From Chitinophagales bacterium (GTDB lineage: Bacteria; Bacteroidota; Bacteroidia; Chitinophagales; Chitinophagaceae), in assembly GCA_017303455.1 (NCBI GenBank), contig JAFLBM010000025.1, positions 1 to 61,363 on the forward strand: 61,363 bases of DNA, given 5' to 3'. Under the pieces are notes generated by a model. It saw nothing but the letters and a program-made list of their open reading frames with translations, had not been told where the DNA came from and ran no database searches. A program made the position numbers and the translations under genes. How positions within the stretch are numbered: the stretch's first letter is position 1; every line of letters starts with the position of its first letter. Below are positions 51,002-59,037 of this stretch, one piece after another.

Positions 51002-51034
51002 AAAACCCTCTTTCGAAAGAGGGTTTTTTATTTT
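51002..51034 (+). terminator. Intrinsic terminator of the M1 peptidase gene
   Basis: AAAACCCTCTTTC pairs perfectly with GAAAGAGGGTTTT, followed by TTATTTT. It lies 9 nt after the M1 peptidase stop. Confidence 0.9.
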
Positions 51035-51045
51035 AGCTTCGATCT

Positions 51046-51519
51046 ATGAAAAAAATCGTTTTCAGTTTACTTGTTACGATCTCAATTCAATCGTTCGCAC
51101 AGGACGCAGCAGCTGATTTTAAAAAACTGCAAAGTTTAGAAGGTAACTGGAGTATGCAAACCAAAAGAGGTACCACTTATGAAAGCTGGGTAAAGATCAA
51201 CGACAGTGTGCTGGCCGGGAAAAGTTACCGGCTTATCAATACAATGGATACGCTGTTATTAGAAGAAGTGCAATTGGTGAGAAAAGGCAGTACCATATTT
51301 TATATCCCTGTTGTACAGGGGCAGAATGACCTGTTACCGGTAAGTTTTAAATTGATCAGCACGGAAAAAGATGTTTTTGTTTTTGATAACCCGGAACATG
51401 ATTTCCCCCAAAAGATCAACTATGAATTGCCTAAAAATGACAACCTACACGCCTGGATAGAAGGTATGGACAAGGGCAGTTACCGGAAATCAGATTTTTA
51501 TTACAAAAAAGTAAAATAG
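51046..51519 (+). CDS. DUF6265 domain protein, secreted
   Basis: The 157-residue protein has a signal peptide (MKKIVFSLLVTISIQSFAQ) and a lipocalin-like beta pattern: LQSLEGNWSMQTKRGTTYESW, LVRKGSTIFYIPVV and VFDNPEHDFPQKINYEL. The LEGxW and NPEHDFPQ pieces are typical of the DUF6265 family, of unknown function. The terminator just upstream separates it from the peptidase gene, so it needs its own promoter. TAGCTTCG directly before the start (51034-51041) is one base from the -7 consensus. Confidence 0.85.
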   Translation: MKKIVFSLLVTISIQSFAQDAAADFKKLQSLEGNWSMQTKRGTTYESWVKINDSVLAGKSYRLINTMDTLLLEEVQLVRKGSTIFYIPVVQGQNDLLPVSFKLISTEKDVFVFDNPEHDFPQKINYELPKNDNLHAWIEGMDKGSYRKSDFYYKKVK

Positions 51520-51522
51520 CTT

Positions 51523-52617
51523 TTATAACCGCTTTACTAATTCTGATAAAGAAATTTCTTCTAAAACTTCCCGGTGGGAAACTTGTCCCGGTAAAGTCCA
51601 TTTGATAAGGCGGATGCAACCATCTGCTATTTCAATACCGGTTATATCACCATCACTGTAACAGCAGCAGCCCGTATTAAAATAAGAAGGCTTCATTGTC
51701 ATATAATCAATTGAAACTGCTGAAAATTCCTTTTCCCGTTTCTGTATTTCGGTTTTTAGTTCAGCTTGTTTACCTGTATCACCGGCTGCCCCGGCCTGCT
51801 GAAATTGTTTATATAACCTTTCCAGCAGAGTAAGAGAACCAAACACCGGCTGATGTGTATGCCCGGTGATCAGCAACATATTCTTCTGTAATGATGACCA
51901 TTCATACATGATGCTGTTATGCAGTGATTTCTTTTCACCATCGTAGGCTGGTGTGTTGGGGTTGATACGCAGGTAGGCCTGCAAGGGTGCCCAGATCTTT
52001 GCCACAAAGAATTTACTGAACCAGTTGCCATCGCTTTGCGCATCGCCCTGGTGGCCATGTGTGCAAAAAATGTTCAGTTGATTGTTATTGATCGTAGTGC
52101 TGAGTACTACAGCCTCATATACTTTCAATTTTTCGCTGTAAATGGCTTTTAGCTGCCACCAGGCCAGGGGATCATTGTCCCAGTACAGGTCGTGGTTGCC
52201 AAAAATTTTGATGAACCGTTTTTGTTGCAGGAATTTTTTTTCAGCGCCGAGGTTCTGCCGGTTGAATTTTTTCACTTTCCCAAGGCTATTCTCCCACAGC
52301 TCTTCGCTGTCGCCGAGATTGATAAGTGTATACCCAGATTCAAAATAATAAGCAAGAGCCGCCAGGTAATTAGGTTCAGCCATTGCAAAATCATCAGCAC
52401 CGTCCCTTGCACCTTTATGATGATCGGAGAAAATAATAAATCTTCCCTTGTGAAGATCAAAAGTAATAACCGGGCCTTTATCCCCTTCATTCGCCGTAAT
52501 GCGATCCATTAATTTACCGAGGGATTCAAATATTTTTTGCTTTTCCGGCCGGGAAGAAAATTTGGCTGAAGCCCATAAAACAGGTTTCAGCAATATAGAC
52601 CGGAGAAAGCGCCGCAT
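51523..52617 (-). CDS. Calcineurin-like metallophosphoesterase
   Basis: The 364-residue protein has all five metallophosphoesterase blocks: IFSDHHKGARDGADDF, INLGDSEELWE, IFGNHDLYWDN, FCTHGHQGDAQSD and LITGHTHQPVFG. The metal-binding Asp, Asn and His residues are in place. No signal peptide is evident. The substrate is unknown. It follows the RidA gene by 7 nt on the same strand, so they form a two-gene unit, and it converges with the DUF6265 gene. Confidence 0.9.
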   Translation of the reverse strand: MRRFLRSILLKPVLWASAKFSSRPEKQKIFESLGKLMDRITANEGDKGPVITFDLHKGRFIIFSDHHKGARDGADDFAMAEPNYLAALAYYFESGYTLINLGDSEELWENSLGKVKKFNRQNLGAEKKFLQQKRFIKIFGNHDLYWDNDPLAWWQLKAIYSEKLKVYEAVVLSTTINNNQLNIFCTHGHQGDAQSDGNWFSKFFVAKIWAPLQAYLRINPNTPAYDGEKKSLHNSIMYEWSSLQKNMLLITGHTHQPVFGSLTLLERLYKQFQQAGAAGDTGKQAELKTEIQKREKEFSAVSIDYMTMKPSYFNTGCCCYSDGDITGIEIADGCIRLIKWTLPGQVSHREVLEEISLSELVKRL

Positions 52618-52624
52618 AAGAGAC

Positions 52625-53005
52625 CTATTTTGCGGCTACCATACTGATCTCCACGTTCACAAATTTGGGTAAAGCCGACACTTCTACCGTTTCCCGGGCC
52701 GGGAAATCTCCTTCAAAGTATTGGCCGTAGATCTCATTCACTTCAGCAAATCGCTTCATATCGGTAAGAAAGATCGTGGTCTTTACCACGTTACTGAAGT
52801 TCATCCCGGCGTGCTGCAGGATCGCTTTCAGGTTGCGCATCACCTGGTGGGTTTCTTCCTGGAGGTCTTTGTTCCTCATTTCACCGGTTGGCGGGTGGAT
52901 ACATATTTGCCCGGAAATAAAAAGGAGGTTGCCGGTTTGCACTGCCTGGTTATAAGGCCCGATAGGTGCCGGGGCGTCCGGAGTGGTAATGGTCGTTTTG
53001 CTCAT
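52625..53005 (-). CDS. RidA-family enamine/imine deaminase
   Basis: The 126-residue protein has the Rid signature: APAPIGPYNQAVQTGNLLFISGQ, NLKAILQHAGMNFSNVVKTTIFL, and the catalytic Arg in FPARETVEVSALPKFVNVEI. It hydrolyses reactive enamines such as 2-aminoacrylate made by PLP enzymes. It is divergent from the 3-hydroxyacyl-CoA dehydrogenase-like gene and leads the metallophosphoesterase. Confidence 0.95.
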   Translation of the reverse strand: MSKTTITTPDAPAPIGPYNQAVQTGNLLFISGQICIHPPTGEMRNKDLQEETHQVMRNLKAILQHAGMNFSNVVKTTIFLTDMKRFAEVNEIYGQYFEGDFPARETVEVSALPKFVNVEISMVAAK

Positions 53006-53071
53006 GGTAGTATTTTAAAAAAACAGAACAACGAATTTAGCTTTATACGCTTTCTTTGCAAAAAATAGTCT

Positions 53072-53704
53072 ATGAAGCTGGTCGTGCTGGCCGATGATAG
53101 TTTAAAAGACGAGCTGCAGGCGCAGAGTTTACCCGCTGGTAGCCGGGTGGAATGGATCAGTGATCCTGCTTATTTCAGCCGGCACAGCGATGCAGATGCT
53201 TTTATTGACCTTTTATTTATTAATGAACCGGCAAGAATCGGCTTACTGAACAGCAATCCTTCTTTACCTGTTATCATCAATTATGTCACAGGCACGTTAC
53301 AGGAACTGCCTTCACAGTTCATTCGTATCAACGGATGGGCCACATTTTTAAAACGGCCTGTTGTTGAAGCCTCGTGTAAGGATGAGTTGATAAAAAATAA
53401 AGTGTCAGCTATTTTTTCTGCCTTTGGCAAAACAACAAACTGGGTACCTGATATAGCCGGGTTCATTTCTGCAAGAGTAGTAGCGGCGATAATTAACGAA
53501 GCTTATTTTGCACTGGAAGAAGAAGTGAGTACAAAAGAGGATATGGATGTTGCGATGAAGTCAGGTACTAATTATCCTTATGGCCCGTTTGAATGGAGTG
53601 ATAAGATCGGGCTTGAAAATATCCTGGCCCTTTTAACTGAACTGAATAAAGAACAGCCCCGCTACCAACCAGCACCGGGGCTGGTAAAAGAAGGAATTCA
53701 TTGA
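53072..53704 (+). CDS. 3-hydroxyacyl-CoA dehydrogenase C-terminal-domain protein, without a clear NAD site
   Basis: The 210-residue protein ends in a clear 3HCDH C-terminal domain (IAGFISARVVAAIINEAYFALEE, then GTNYPYGPFEWSDKIGLENILALL). The first 100 residues are short and lack a GxGxxG motif, so the Rossmann domain is missing or decayed beyond recognition. It may be a non-enzymatic relative. Its stop abuts the tsaB start without a gap, so the genes are co-transcribed. Confidence is high for the C-terminal domain and low for function. Confidence 0.78.
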   Translation: MKLVVLADDSLKDELQAQSLPAGSRVEWISDPAYFSRHSDADAFIDLLFINEPARIGLLNSNPSLPVIINYVTGTLQELPSQFIRINGWATFLKRPVVEASCKDELIKNKVSAIFSAFGKTTNWVPDIAGFISARVVAAIINEAYFALEEEVSTKEDMDVAMKSGTNYPYGPFEWSDKIGLENILALLTELNKEQPRYQPAPGLVKEGIH

Positions 53705-54379
53705 ATGGCACTGATCTTACATATCGACACTGCGCTAGAAACTGCTTCTGTGTGTTTGTCCGATGACGAAAACATAATCGCATTGGCCATCAATACGGAT
53801 CAGAAAGATCATGCTTCCTGGTTGCACAACAGTATCCGGGAGATGATGATAAAGCATGACACTCCTTTAAACAGGCTACAAGCTATATCTGTCAGTATCG
53901 GACCCGGCTCTTACACAGGCCTGAGAGTTGGGCTTTCTGCAGCTAAGGGTTTTTGCTATGCCCTGAATATTCCATTGATAACTACCGGAACGTTGCAGAT
54001 GATTGCCAACAGGGTAAGAAAAGAAGCAACAGACCTTATCTGCCCGCTGATTGATGCCAGAAGAATGGAAGTATATGCTGCCTTGTATGACAAACAAATG
54101 ACAGAAATAGAGAAGCCTTCCGCATTGACCGTAGATGCAAATAGCTTTTCTGATCTTCTCACTAATCGAAAATTAATCTTCACCGGAAGCGGTAGCAAAA
54201 AACTGCAACAAATCCTCTCTCATGCTAATGCTTCTTTTATTGATAAAGTTGTTACAGCTGAACAGCTTGTTGTTTTTGCACATTTAAGTTACCGCAAACA
54301 ACAATTTGCTGACCTTGCTTACACTGAACCCCTTTACATAAAAGATTTTTATTCCCCTGCCCGCAAGCCATTGGTATAA
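53705..54379 (+). CDS. tsaB: tRNA threonylcarbamoyladenosine biosynthesis protein TsaB
   Basis: The 224-residue protein has the TsaB pattern: LHIDTALETASVCLSDDEN, then ISVSIGPGSYTGLRVGLSAAKG and LICPLIDARRMEVYAALYD. TsaB is the scaffold partner of TsaD in making t6A37 of ANN-decoding tRNAs. It follows the 3HCDH-like gene directly. Length is typical of the family. Confidence 0.94.
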   Translation: MALILHIDTALETASVCLSDDENIIALAINTDQKDHASWLHNSIREMMIKHDTPLNRLQAISVSIGPGSYTGLRVGLSAAKGFCYALNIPLITTGTLQMIANRVRKEATDLICPLIDARRMEVYAALYDKQMTEIEKPSALTVDANSFSDLLTNRKLIFTGSGSKKLQQILSHANASFIDKVVTAEQLVVFAHLSYRKQQFADLAYTEPLYIKDFYSPARKPLV

Positions 54380-54462
54380 AATTCCGTCTTATTAACATTT
54401 TTATTACGGAAATCAAATCATGCGGAGTTAATTTCGCTACTTAAATTTAACAGGTACCGGCT

Positions 54463-54801
54463 ATGACTAATTATTTGCTAACACTAAATGCTTCAACCGA
54501 AAACGGGAACTCTTTAAAAGTAGACCTGCTCAATGTAAAAAAAGCAGCGCTGATCTTAAGGGCTGTCAATCATAAATTACGACAGCAGATTTTAAAATTG
54601 ATTGATGAGCAGGGTAAGATCACTGTGACAGAGATCTATGTGAAGCTAAGACTGGAACAATCTGTAGCCTCCCAGCATCTTGCTATCCTTAGAAAAGCAG
54701 GCTTTGTAAATACAGACAGGGAGGGCAAATTCATTTATTACTCCGTGAATGCCAACAGGCTGGAAGAGATGAACCAGTTCATTGATTCACTACTGAACTG
54801 A
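54463..54801 (+). CDS. ArsR-family winged-helix regulator without cysteines
   Basis: The 112-residue protein has a winged helix of the ArsR type (KLRQQILKLIDEQGKITVTEI, SVASQHLAILRKAGFVNTDREG, FIYYSVNANRL). It has no Cys at all, so the classical ELCVCDL metal site and the thiol switch of sulfide sensors are absent. It lies upstream of an MBL-rhodanese gene but is separated from it by a terminator. TAATTTCG near 54427 is one base from the -7 consensus. The ligand is unknown. Confidence 0.88.
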   Translation: MTNYLLTLNASTENGNSLKVDLLNVKKAALILRAVNHKLRQQILKLIDEQGKITVTEIYVKLRLEQSVASQHLAILRKAGFVNTDREGKFIYYSVNANRLEEMNQFIDSLLN

Positions 54802-54821
54802 TCAATATATCACTGATTGTC

Positions 54822-54855
54822 AACGGGAACCTTTGTGTTCCCGTTTTGTTTTTTA
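54822..54855 (+). terminator. Intrinsic terminator after the ArsR gene
   Basis: AACGGGAAC pairs with GTTCCCGTT around CTTTGT and is followed by TTGTTTTTT, about 20 nt after the stop. Confidence 0.85.
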
Positions 54856-54860
54856 TAAAG

Positions 54861-54868
54861 TATTTTTG
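54861..54868 (+). promoter_or_regulatory. Predicted -7 element of the MBL-rhodanese gene
   Basis: TATTTTTG matches TAnnTTTG exactly, 16 nt before the chosen ATG. No clear -33 TTG at standard spacing is visible because the terminator of the previous gene occupies that place. Confidence 0.45.
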
Positions 54869-54884
54869 CAAACAATCTGAATTT

Positions 54885-56294
54885 ATGTTTATACAGCAAT
54901 TATATACCGGCTGCCTCAGTGAAGCCGCTTATTATATTGAAAGTAATGGTGAAGCGGCGGTGATTGATCCCCTGAGGGATATTGATGAATACCTTCAATT
55001 AGCCAACTCAAGGAAAGCCAGTATCAAGTATATTTTTGAAACACATTTTCATGCCGATTTTGTAAGTGGCCATCTTGACCTGTCAACAGCTACCGGTGCT
55101 CCTATTGTTTATGGTCCGGGAACGGATACAAAATTTCCGGTACATGTGGCTAAAGACGGGGAGAAATTCAGTATTGGCAATCTCACCATTGAAGTGTTAC
55201 ACACTCCCGGTCACACCCTGGAATCAACCTGTTACCTGCTCAGGGATGAGCATGGAAAAGACCACTGTATTTTCACAGGTGATACATTGTTTGTTGGTGA
55301 TGTTGGACGCCCCGACCTGGCGCAAAAAGGAGAAGAGATCACCATGAATGACCTTGCAGGTATGTTATACGACAGCATTCATGCAAAGCTTTTCCCGCTG
55401 GCTGATGATGTGATCGTATATCCTGCCCATGGGCCCGGCAGCTCTTGTGGCAAAAACCTGGGACCAAATACACAAAGCACAATAGGTGAAGAGAAGCAAA
55501 CTAACTATGCGTTAAAAGCAGAAAGTAAACAAGCTTTTATTGATGCTGTTACAGATGGCATCACAGCACCTCCTCACTATTTTCCTATCAATGCCCTGAT
55601 CAATAAAGAAGGATATGAAAGCCTTGATGCAGTTTTAAAACAAGGCCTGACGGCCTTATCAGTTGAAGAATTTAAAAACCTCATCACTGATGATACAATC
55701 ATATTGGATACCCGCCGGGCGGATGAGTTTACGCTGGGATTTATTCCGGGCTCCATCAGTATTGGCTTAGAGGGACGTTTTGCAGAATGGGCAGGCAGCC
55801 TGCTGCCTTTTGATCTGCCCATCTTACTGGTCACCGATCCGGGTAAAGAGAAAGAAACTATTATAAGGATGGCGAGGGTTGGTTTCAGCAAAGTGCAAGG
55901 TTACCTGGAAGGAGGTTTTGAAGCCTGGAAAAAAGCAGATGAGTTCATTGATATGATTATTGATGTGGAAGCCGATGAACTGATGATGGATATTCCTTTT
56001 GATGACAGGCTGGTAGTGGTGGATGTACGGAAACCGGCAGAATATGCAGACGGACATTTAAAGAATGCTGTGAATATCCCGTTGACTGATCTGACCGATC
56101 CCGCCAGTATGGTAAACCTCGAAGAAGATCAGAATATCTATGTGCATTGCGCAGCAGGCTACAGAAGTGTTATCGCCTCCTCTATGCTGAAACGCCAGGG
56201 CATTCATAACCTGCGCAATATTGTTGGTGGCTGGGGAAAGATAAAGGAGCAGGAAAGAGCTGAGATCGTGAAAGAAACCAGTGTATTGAACTGA
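54885..56294 (+). CDS. MBL-fold persulfide dioxygenase-like protein with two rhodanese domains
   Basis: I chose ATG 54885 (469 residues), since MFIQQLYTGCLSEAAYYIE is the conserved family start; the frame opens at 54846. The N-terminal metallo-beta-lactamase domain has ETHFHADFVSGH, VLHTPGHTLEST and FTGDTLFVGDVGRPDL, as in ETHE1/CstB-type persulfide dioxygenases. A first rhodanese domain (LDTRRADEFTLGFIPGS) lacks the active Cys. The second (DVRKPAEYADGH) has Cys422 in HCAAGYRS. The protein probably oxidises glutathione- or CoA-type persulfides and moves sulfane sulfur. The thiol carrier is unknown. Confidence 0.9.
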   Translation: MFIQQLYTGCLSEAAYYIESNGEAAVIDPLRDIDEYLQLANSRKASIKYIFETHFHADFVSGHLDLSTATGAPIVYGPGTDTKFPVHVAKDGEKFSIGNLTIEVLHTPGHTLESTCYLLRDEHGKDHCIFTGDTLFVGDVGRPDLAQKGEEITMNDLAGMLYDSIHAKLFPLADDVIVYPAHGPGSSCGKNLGPNTQSTIGEEKQTNYALKAESKQAFIDAVTDGITAPPHYFPINALINKEGYESLDAVLKQGLTALSVEEFKNLITDDTIILDTRRADEFTLGFIPGSISIGLEGRFAEWAGSLLPFDLPILLVTDPGKEKETIIRMARVGFSKVQGYLEGGFEAWKKADEFIDMIIDVEADELMMDIPFDDRLVVVDVRKPAEYADGHLKNAVNIPLTDLTDPASMVNLEEDQNIYVHCAAGYRSVIASSMLKRQGIHNLRNIVGGWGKIKEQERAEIVKETSVLN

Positions 56295-56296
56295 TC

Positions 56297-56971
56297 TTAA
56301 TGCACCTGTACCAGCCCGGTTTTGATCGCATACATCACCAGGCCCACCCGGGTCTTTACATCCAGCTTTTCGAACAATGCATCCCGGTAGCCATCAATTG
56401 TTCTTGGGCTGAGAAACATTTTATCAGCAATTTCTTTATAGGTCATTTCCGTACAGGCCAATTTCAAAAACTCTGTTTCTTTTTCATTCAGCTTGCTGAA
56501 CGGATTTTTCTGTTGCTGCGGCTCATCCATATTATTAACAGCATGGATCAGTTTCCCGGTTACCATTTCTGAATAATAAAATCCTTTACTCATCACCGCA
56601 TCAAGGGCTGTTTTAAATTCTTTGGGTGCTGTATCCTTCAGTAAATAGCCCTTGGCTCCATTCCGCAACATTTTTATAATCGAAGGTTCATTGTCATACA
56701 TGGATAAAGCCAGTACTTTAATATCCGGGTGGTTTTGCTTCAGCCACAAAGCTGTTTCAAACCCATCCTTTACGGGCATATTAATATCCAGCAAGACCAG
56801 TTCCGGAAGGTTATTTGTATCGAGTGTATTAATTAAATCCTGCCCGTTATTAGCTTCAACCAAAACGGTATAGCCGTCAAACCCGTTGATCAGGCCGGCC
56901 AGGCCATTCCGCAATAAAATATGATCATCTGCTAAAGCAACTTTTACCATACCCGAATTTAATTTATTCAA
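56297..56971 (-). CDS. NarL/LuxR-family response regulator
   Basis: The 224-residue protein has a receiver domain (VALADDHILLRNGLAGLI, phosphoacceptor Asp62 in LVLLDINMPVKDG, LLKDTAPKEF) and a LuxR helix-turn-helix (NEKETEFLKLACTEMTYKEI, then MFLSPRTIDGYRDALFEKL). The start overlaps the kinase stop by 8 nt. A start at the internal Met8 (56950) is also possible. It acts with the histidine kinase encoded directly upstream. Confidence 0.93.
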   Translation of the reverse strand: MNKLNSGMVKVALADDHILLRNGLAGLINGFDGYTVLVEANNGQDLINTLDTNNLPELVLLDINMPVKDGFETALWLKQNHPDIKVLALSMYDNEPSIIKMLRNGAKGYLLKDTAPKEFKTALDAVMSKGFYYSEMVTGKLIHAVNNMDEPQQQKNPFSKLNEKETEFLKLACTEMTYKEIADKMFLSPRTIDGYRDALFEKLDVKTRVGLVMYAIKTGLVQVH

Positions 56972-57740
56972 CCGGTAATTTAATATTTACAGTCGTGCCG
57001 CCGCCAATGGTACTGGCCATAGAGAAATCAGCACCGATCAGTTTGGCCCTGTTATGCATATTGCGGATACCCAGGCCAAAGACAGCATTGCCGTTCTCAT
57101 TCAATAGTATCAAATCAACACCCTTACCATTATCGTTTATAGTGATCAGTAGTTCCTGCGGCTGGTAATCGGCTGTAACCATCAGTTGGTCAGCCCCTGC
57201 ATGTTTAATAATATTATTCAGGCTTTCCTGCACAATGCGGAAAAGGATCAATTCCTTTTGCTTGTCCAGTTTTCGTTGTTGCCCTTCCACCCGGAGGTTT
57301 GTTTTTATCACACCTGTCTTACTGATCATTTCCAGTTCGTATTCAATGGAGCGGATCAACCCCATTTCGGCCACATAATCTGTATTCAGGCTCCGGGAAA
57401 GATCCCGGAGATCCTGGATGGCCTTACTGACCAATTGATGAGAAGACGCCACTTTTATATTACCTCCACTTTTCTCCTCGTCTTCTAAAGCCAGGTTTAG
57501 CTTGGCCAGGCTTAATGTCTGCCCGATATTATCATGAATTTCCTGGGAGATGGTTTTAAGGGTTTGTTCCTGGATTTCGAGTTGGGTGCGGAGTAGTTCA
57601 TTGTTCAATTCAGAGATCCTTCTTCTACTCAACAGCTGGTTACGTTTAAACATTAAAAAGAATGTCAGGATGAAAATTCCCAGCACCAATAAGATTGCCG
57701 TGAATACATAAACTAGTATTTTAATTTCGTTTGCTTCCAC
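56964..57740 (-). CDS. Sensor histidine kinase (HisKA_3 type), no sensor domain
   Basis: The 258-residue protein has one membrane helix (residues 8-30), a short coiled coil, the H-box TISQEIHDNIGQTLSLAKL with His69, and an HATPase domain (NNIIKHAG, INDNGKGVD, FGLGIRNMHNRAKLIG). There is no periplasmic or PAS sensor region, so the signal must come from the membrane helix or a partner. The 7-helix membrane protein encoded just upstream overlaps this gene by 28 nt and is the obvious candidate. Confidence 0.92.
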   Translation of the reverse strand: MEANEIKILVYVFTAILLVLGIFILTFFLMFKRNQLLSRRRISELNNELLRTQLEIQEQTLKTISQEIHDNIGQTLSLAKLNLALEDEEKSGGNIKVASSHQLVSKAIQDLRDLSRSLNTDYVAEMGLIRSIEYELEMISKTGVIKTNLRVEGQQRKLDKQKELILFRIVQESLNNIIKHAGADQLMVTADYQPQELLITINDNGKGVDLILLNENGNAVFGLGIRNMHNRAKLIGADFSMASTIGGGTTVNIKLPVE

Positions 57741-58357
57741 TGAATAATATAATCGATCGCTATTAAAGAATAAAGTAAAATGCTTAACGATTTTGTAATA
57801 ATAAATTGTTGCGTGGCAAATATAATTTGGTTTTTAACTAAAAAATTTACTACCCCGAGAATTGGCAATACTCCTAAGAAATAGAAAAAAAAAGCTGTTG
57901 ACACCCAAAAAAACATAGACTGAAACGGGTTGCTATCTCTCTCATGTAATAAAAAAAAGAAATGCATCAGGCAAAGTATAATAATAAATACACCACCTAA
58001 TAGCAGGTATGTTATATGCAGTTTAGAGAATCCGTCATATAGACTGAGATTAACTAAAAGCATGACCACACTAATAACATAAAACCCATAAATAAAGTTT
58101 CGCAGTTTTTTTTGAGTATTAAATACTTTTTGAAAAATGAAGCCAAGAAAAGGAAACCGAAAATAATAGTAGAAGTTATAATACACATACGTACTAATGC
58201 CCTCCTTCTTCAGTAAATAACAGATTACCTCATTACAAAAAGTAACTGCTAAAAAAAAACTAAGTAGCTTATACGCAATATGGCTTGCCTTCTTTGTAAA
58301 AACTATACTTACAATAAAGGAGAATCCGATAAAAGCTATATAAATATAATCAAGCAA
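57713..58357 (-). CDS. Seven-helix membrane protein, putative sensory partner of the kinase
   Basis: The 214-residue protein is almost wholly hydrophobic, with about seven predicted helices (for example YIYIAFIGFSFIVSIVF, HITYLLLGGVFIIILCL and SLSILLYSLIAIDYIIQW) and short loops. I do not recognise the family. The translational overlap with the kinase gene suggests a fixed 1:1 partnership in which this protein senses the signal, which is inference. The DNA is A+T-rich compared with the kinase and regulator genes. Confidence 0.78.
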   Translation of the reverse strand: MLDYIYIAFIGFSFIVSIVFTKKASHIAYKLLSFFLAVTFCNEVICYLLKKEGISTYVYYNFYYYFRFPFLGFIFQKVFNTQKKLRNFIYGFYVISVVMLLVNLSLYDGFSKLHITYLLLGGVFIIILCLMHFFFLLHERDSNPFQSMFFWVSTAFFFYFLGVLPILGVVNFLVKNQIIFATQQFIITKSLSILLYSLIAIDYIIQWKQTKLKY

Positions 58358-58374
58358 TATTTTATACTTATTAT

Positions 58375-58806
58375 TTAAACATAATTCGGGTCCAGCAGGC
58401 TGCCATTTTCATCGTAGTTAGGAGGAGGGCAAAGTTGCCCATCATCAAATTCGCCAAGGATACCAGCTGCTTCTTCATAACCGGGCAATGCATCTTTTTT
58501 TTCCAATATATCATTATGCTTAAGCCCAGTTGCCCTCGTTTGAACCAAAATCAGTGTGAGTTTTCCTTTGCGATTTATATCTGGCTGCACTACTGTACTT
58601 TCATAGGCCCCAATATAAATTCTTAGCCCACTTACATCTAATGTAGGATCAATTGGGGCAACCATATTCAGAGCTTGTAATATAGTTTCCTTTGAAAACC
58701 ATACTGACTGTGTATCTGCGCTTTTGAGGGGTCTGCCCAATTTTTGATCACGATAATTCTTAACCAATTGTCTAGCATAACTAGTAGGTATTTTCCGGCC
58801 TGCCAT
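58375..58806 (-). CDS. Hypothetical soluble protein with a C-terminal CPPP motif
   Basis: The 143-residue protein begins MAGRKIPTSYARQLVKNYRD and has alternating helices and strands (TQSVWFSKETILQALNMV, LRIYIGAYESTVVQPD, KLTLILVQTRATGL). It ends with a DDGQLCPPPNYDENG tail holding its only Cys. No signal peptide or membrane segment is present. It is the first gene of the unit that continues with the 7-helix protein, kinase and regulator (17-nt gap). I recognise no function; the neighbours suggest a signalling accessory or target. Confidence 0.7.
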   Translation of the reverse strand: MAGRKIPTSYARQLVKNYRDQKLGRPLKSADTQSVWFSKETILQALNMVAPIDPTLDVSGLRIYIGAYESTVVQPDINRKGKLTLILVQTRATGLKHNDILEKKDALPGYEEAAGILGEFDDGQLCPPPNYDENGSLLDPNYV

Positions 58807-59003
58807 AAAAAAGATTTAGGTGAAAGAATAAATTAAAATACCACCCAAATCTCACACCTCCAAGCTTCTCCCAAAAGCGTCATCTAACCGGAAAAAAGCG
58901 GGGAAAACACGGTATTTATTTCCGTCATTCACTCATCTGTATTCCCGGAGTATAAGAATAGCTTTACCAGGTCCGGAGCTTTTAACCATTAAACCTGCCA
59001 ACC

Positions 59004-59036
59004 AAAAGGGCCGACCCTCCCCGGATCAGCCCTTTT
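59004..59036 (-). terminator. Intrinsic terminator of the nadB-lpxL unit
   Basis: AAAAGGGC pairs with GCCCTTTT around a 17-nt loop directly after the acyltransferase stop. On the minus strand the stem ends in TTTT. Confidence 0.75.
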
Positions 59037-59037
59037 C

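Noticed and set aside
51002..51034. Sixth copy of the C/G-rich palindromic element
   Set aside because: It is a perfect hairpin with a T tract directly after a gene and lacks the second C-rich arm, so a terminator explains it better.
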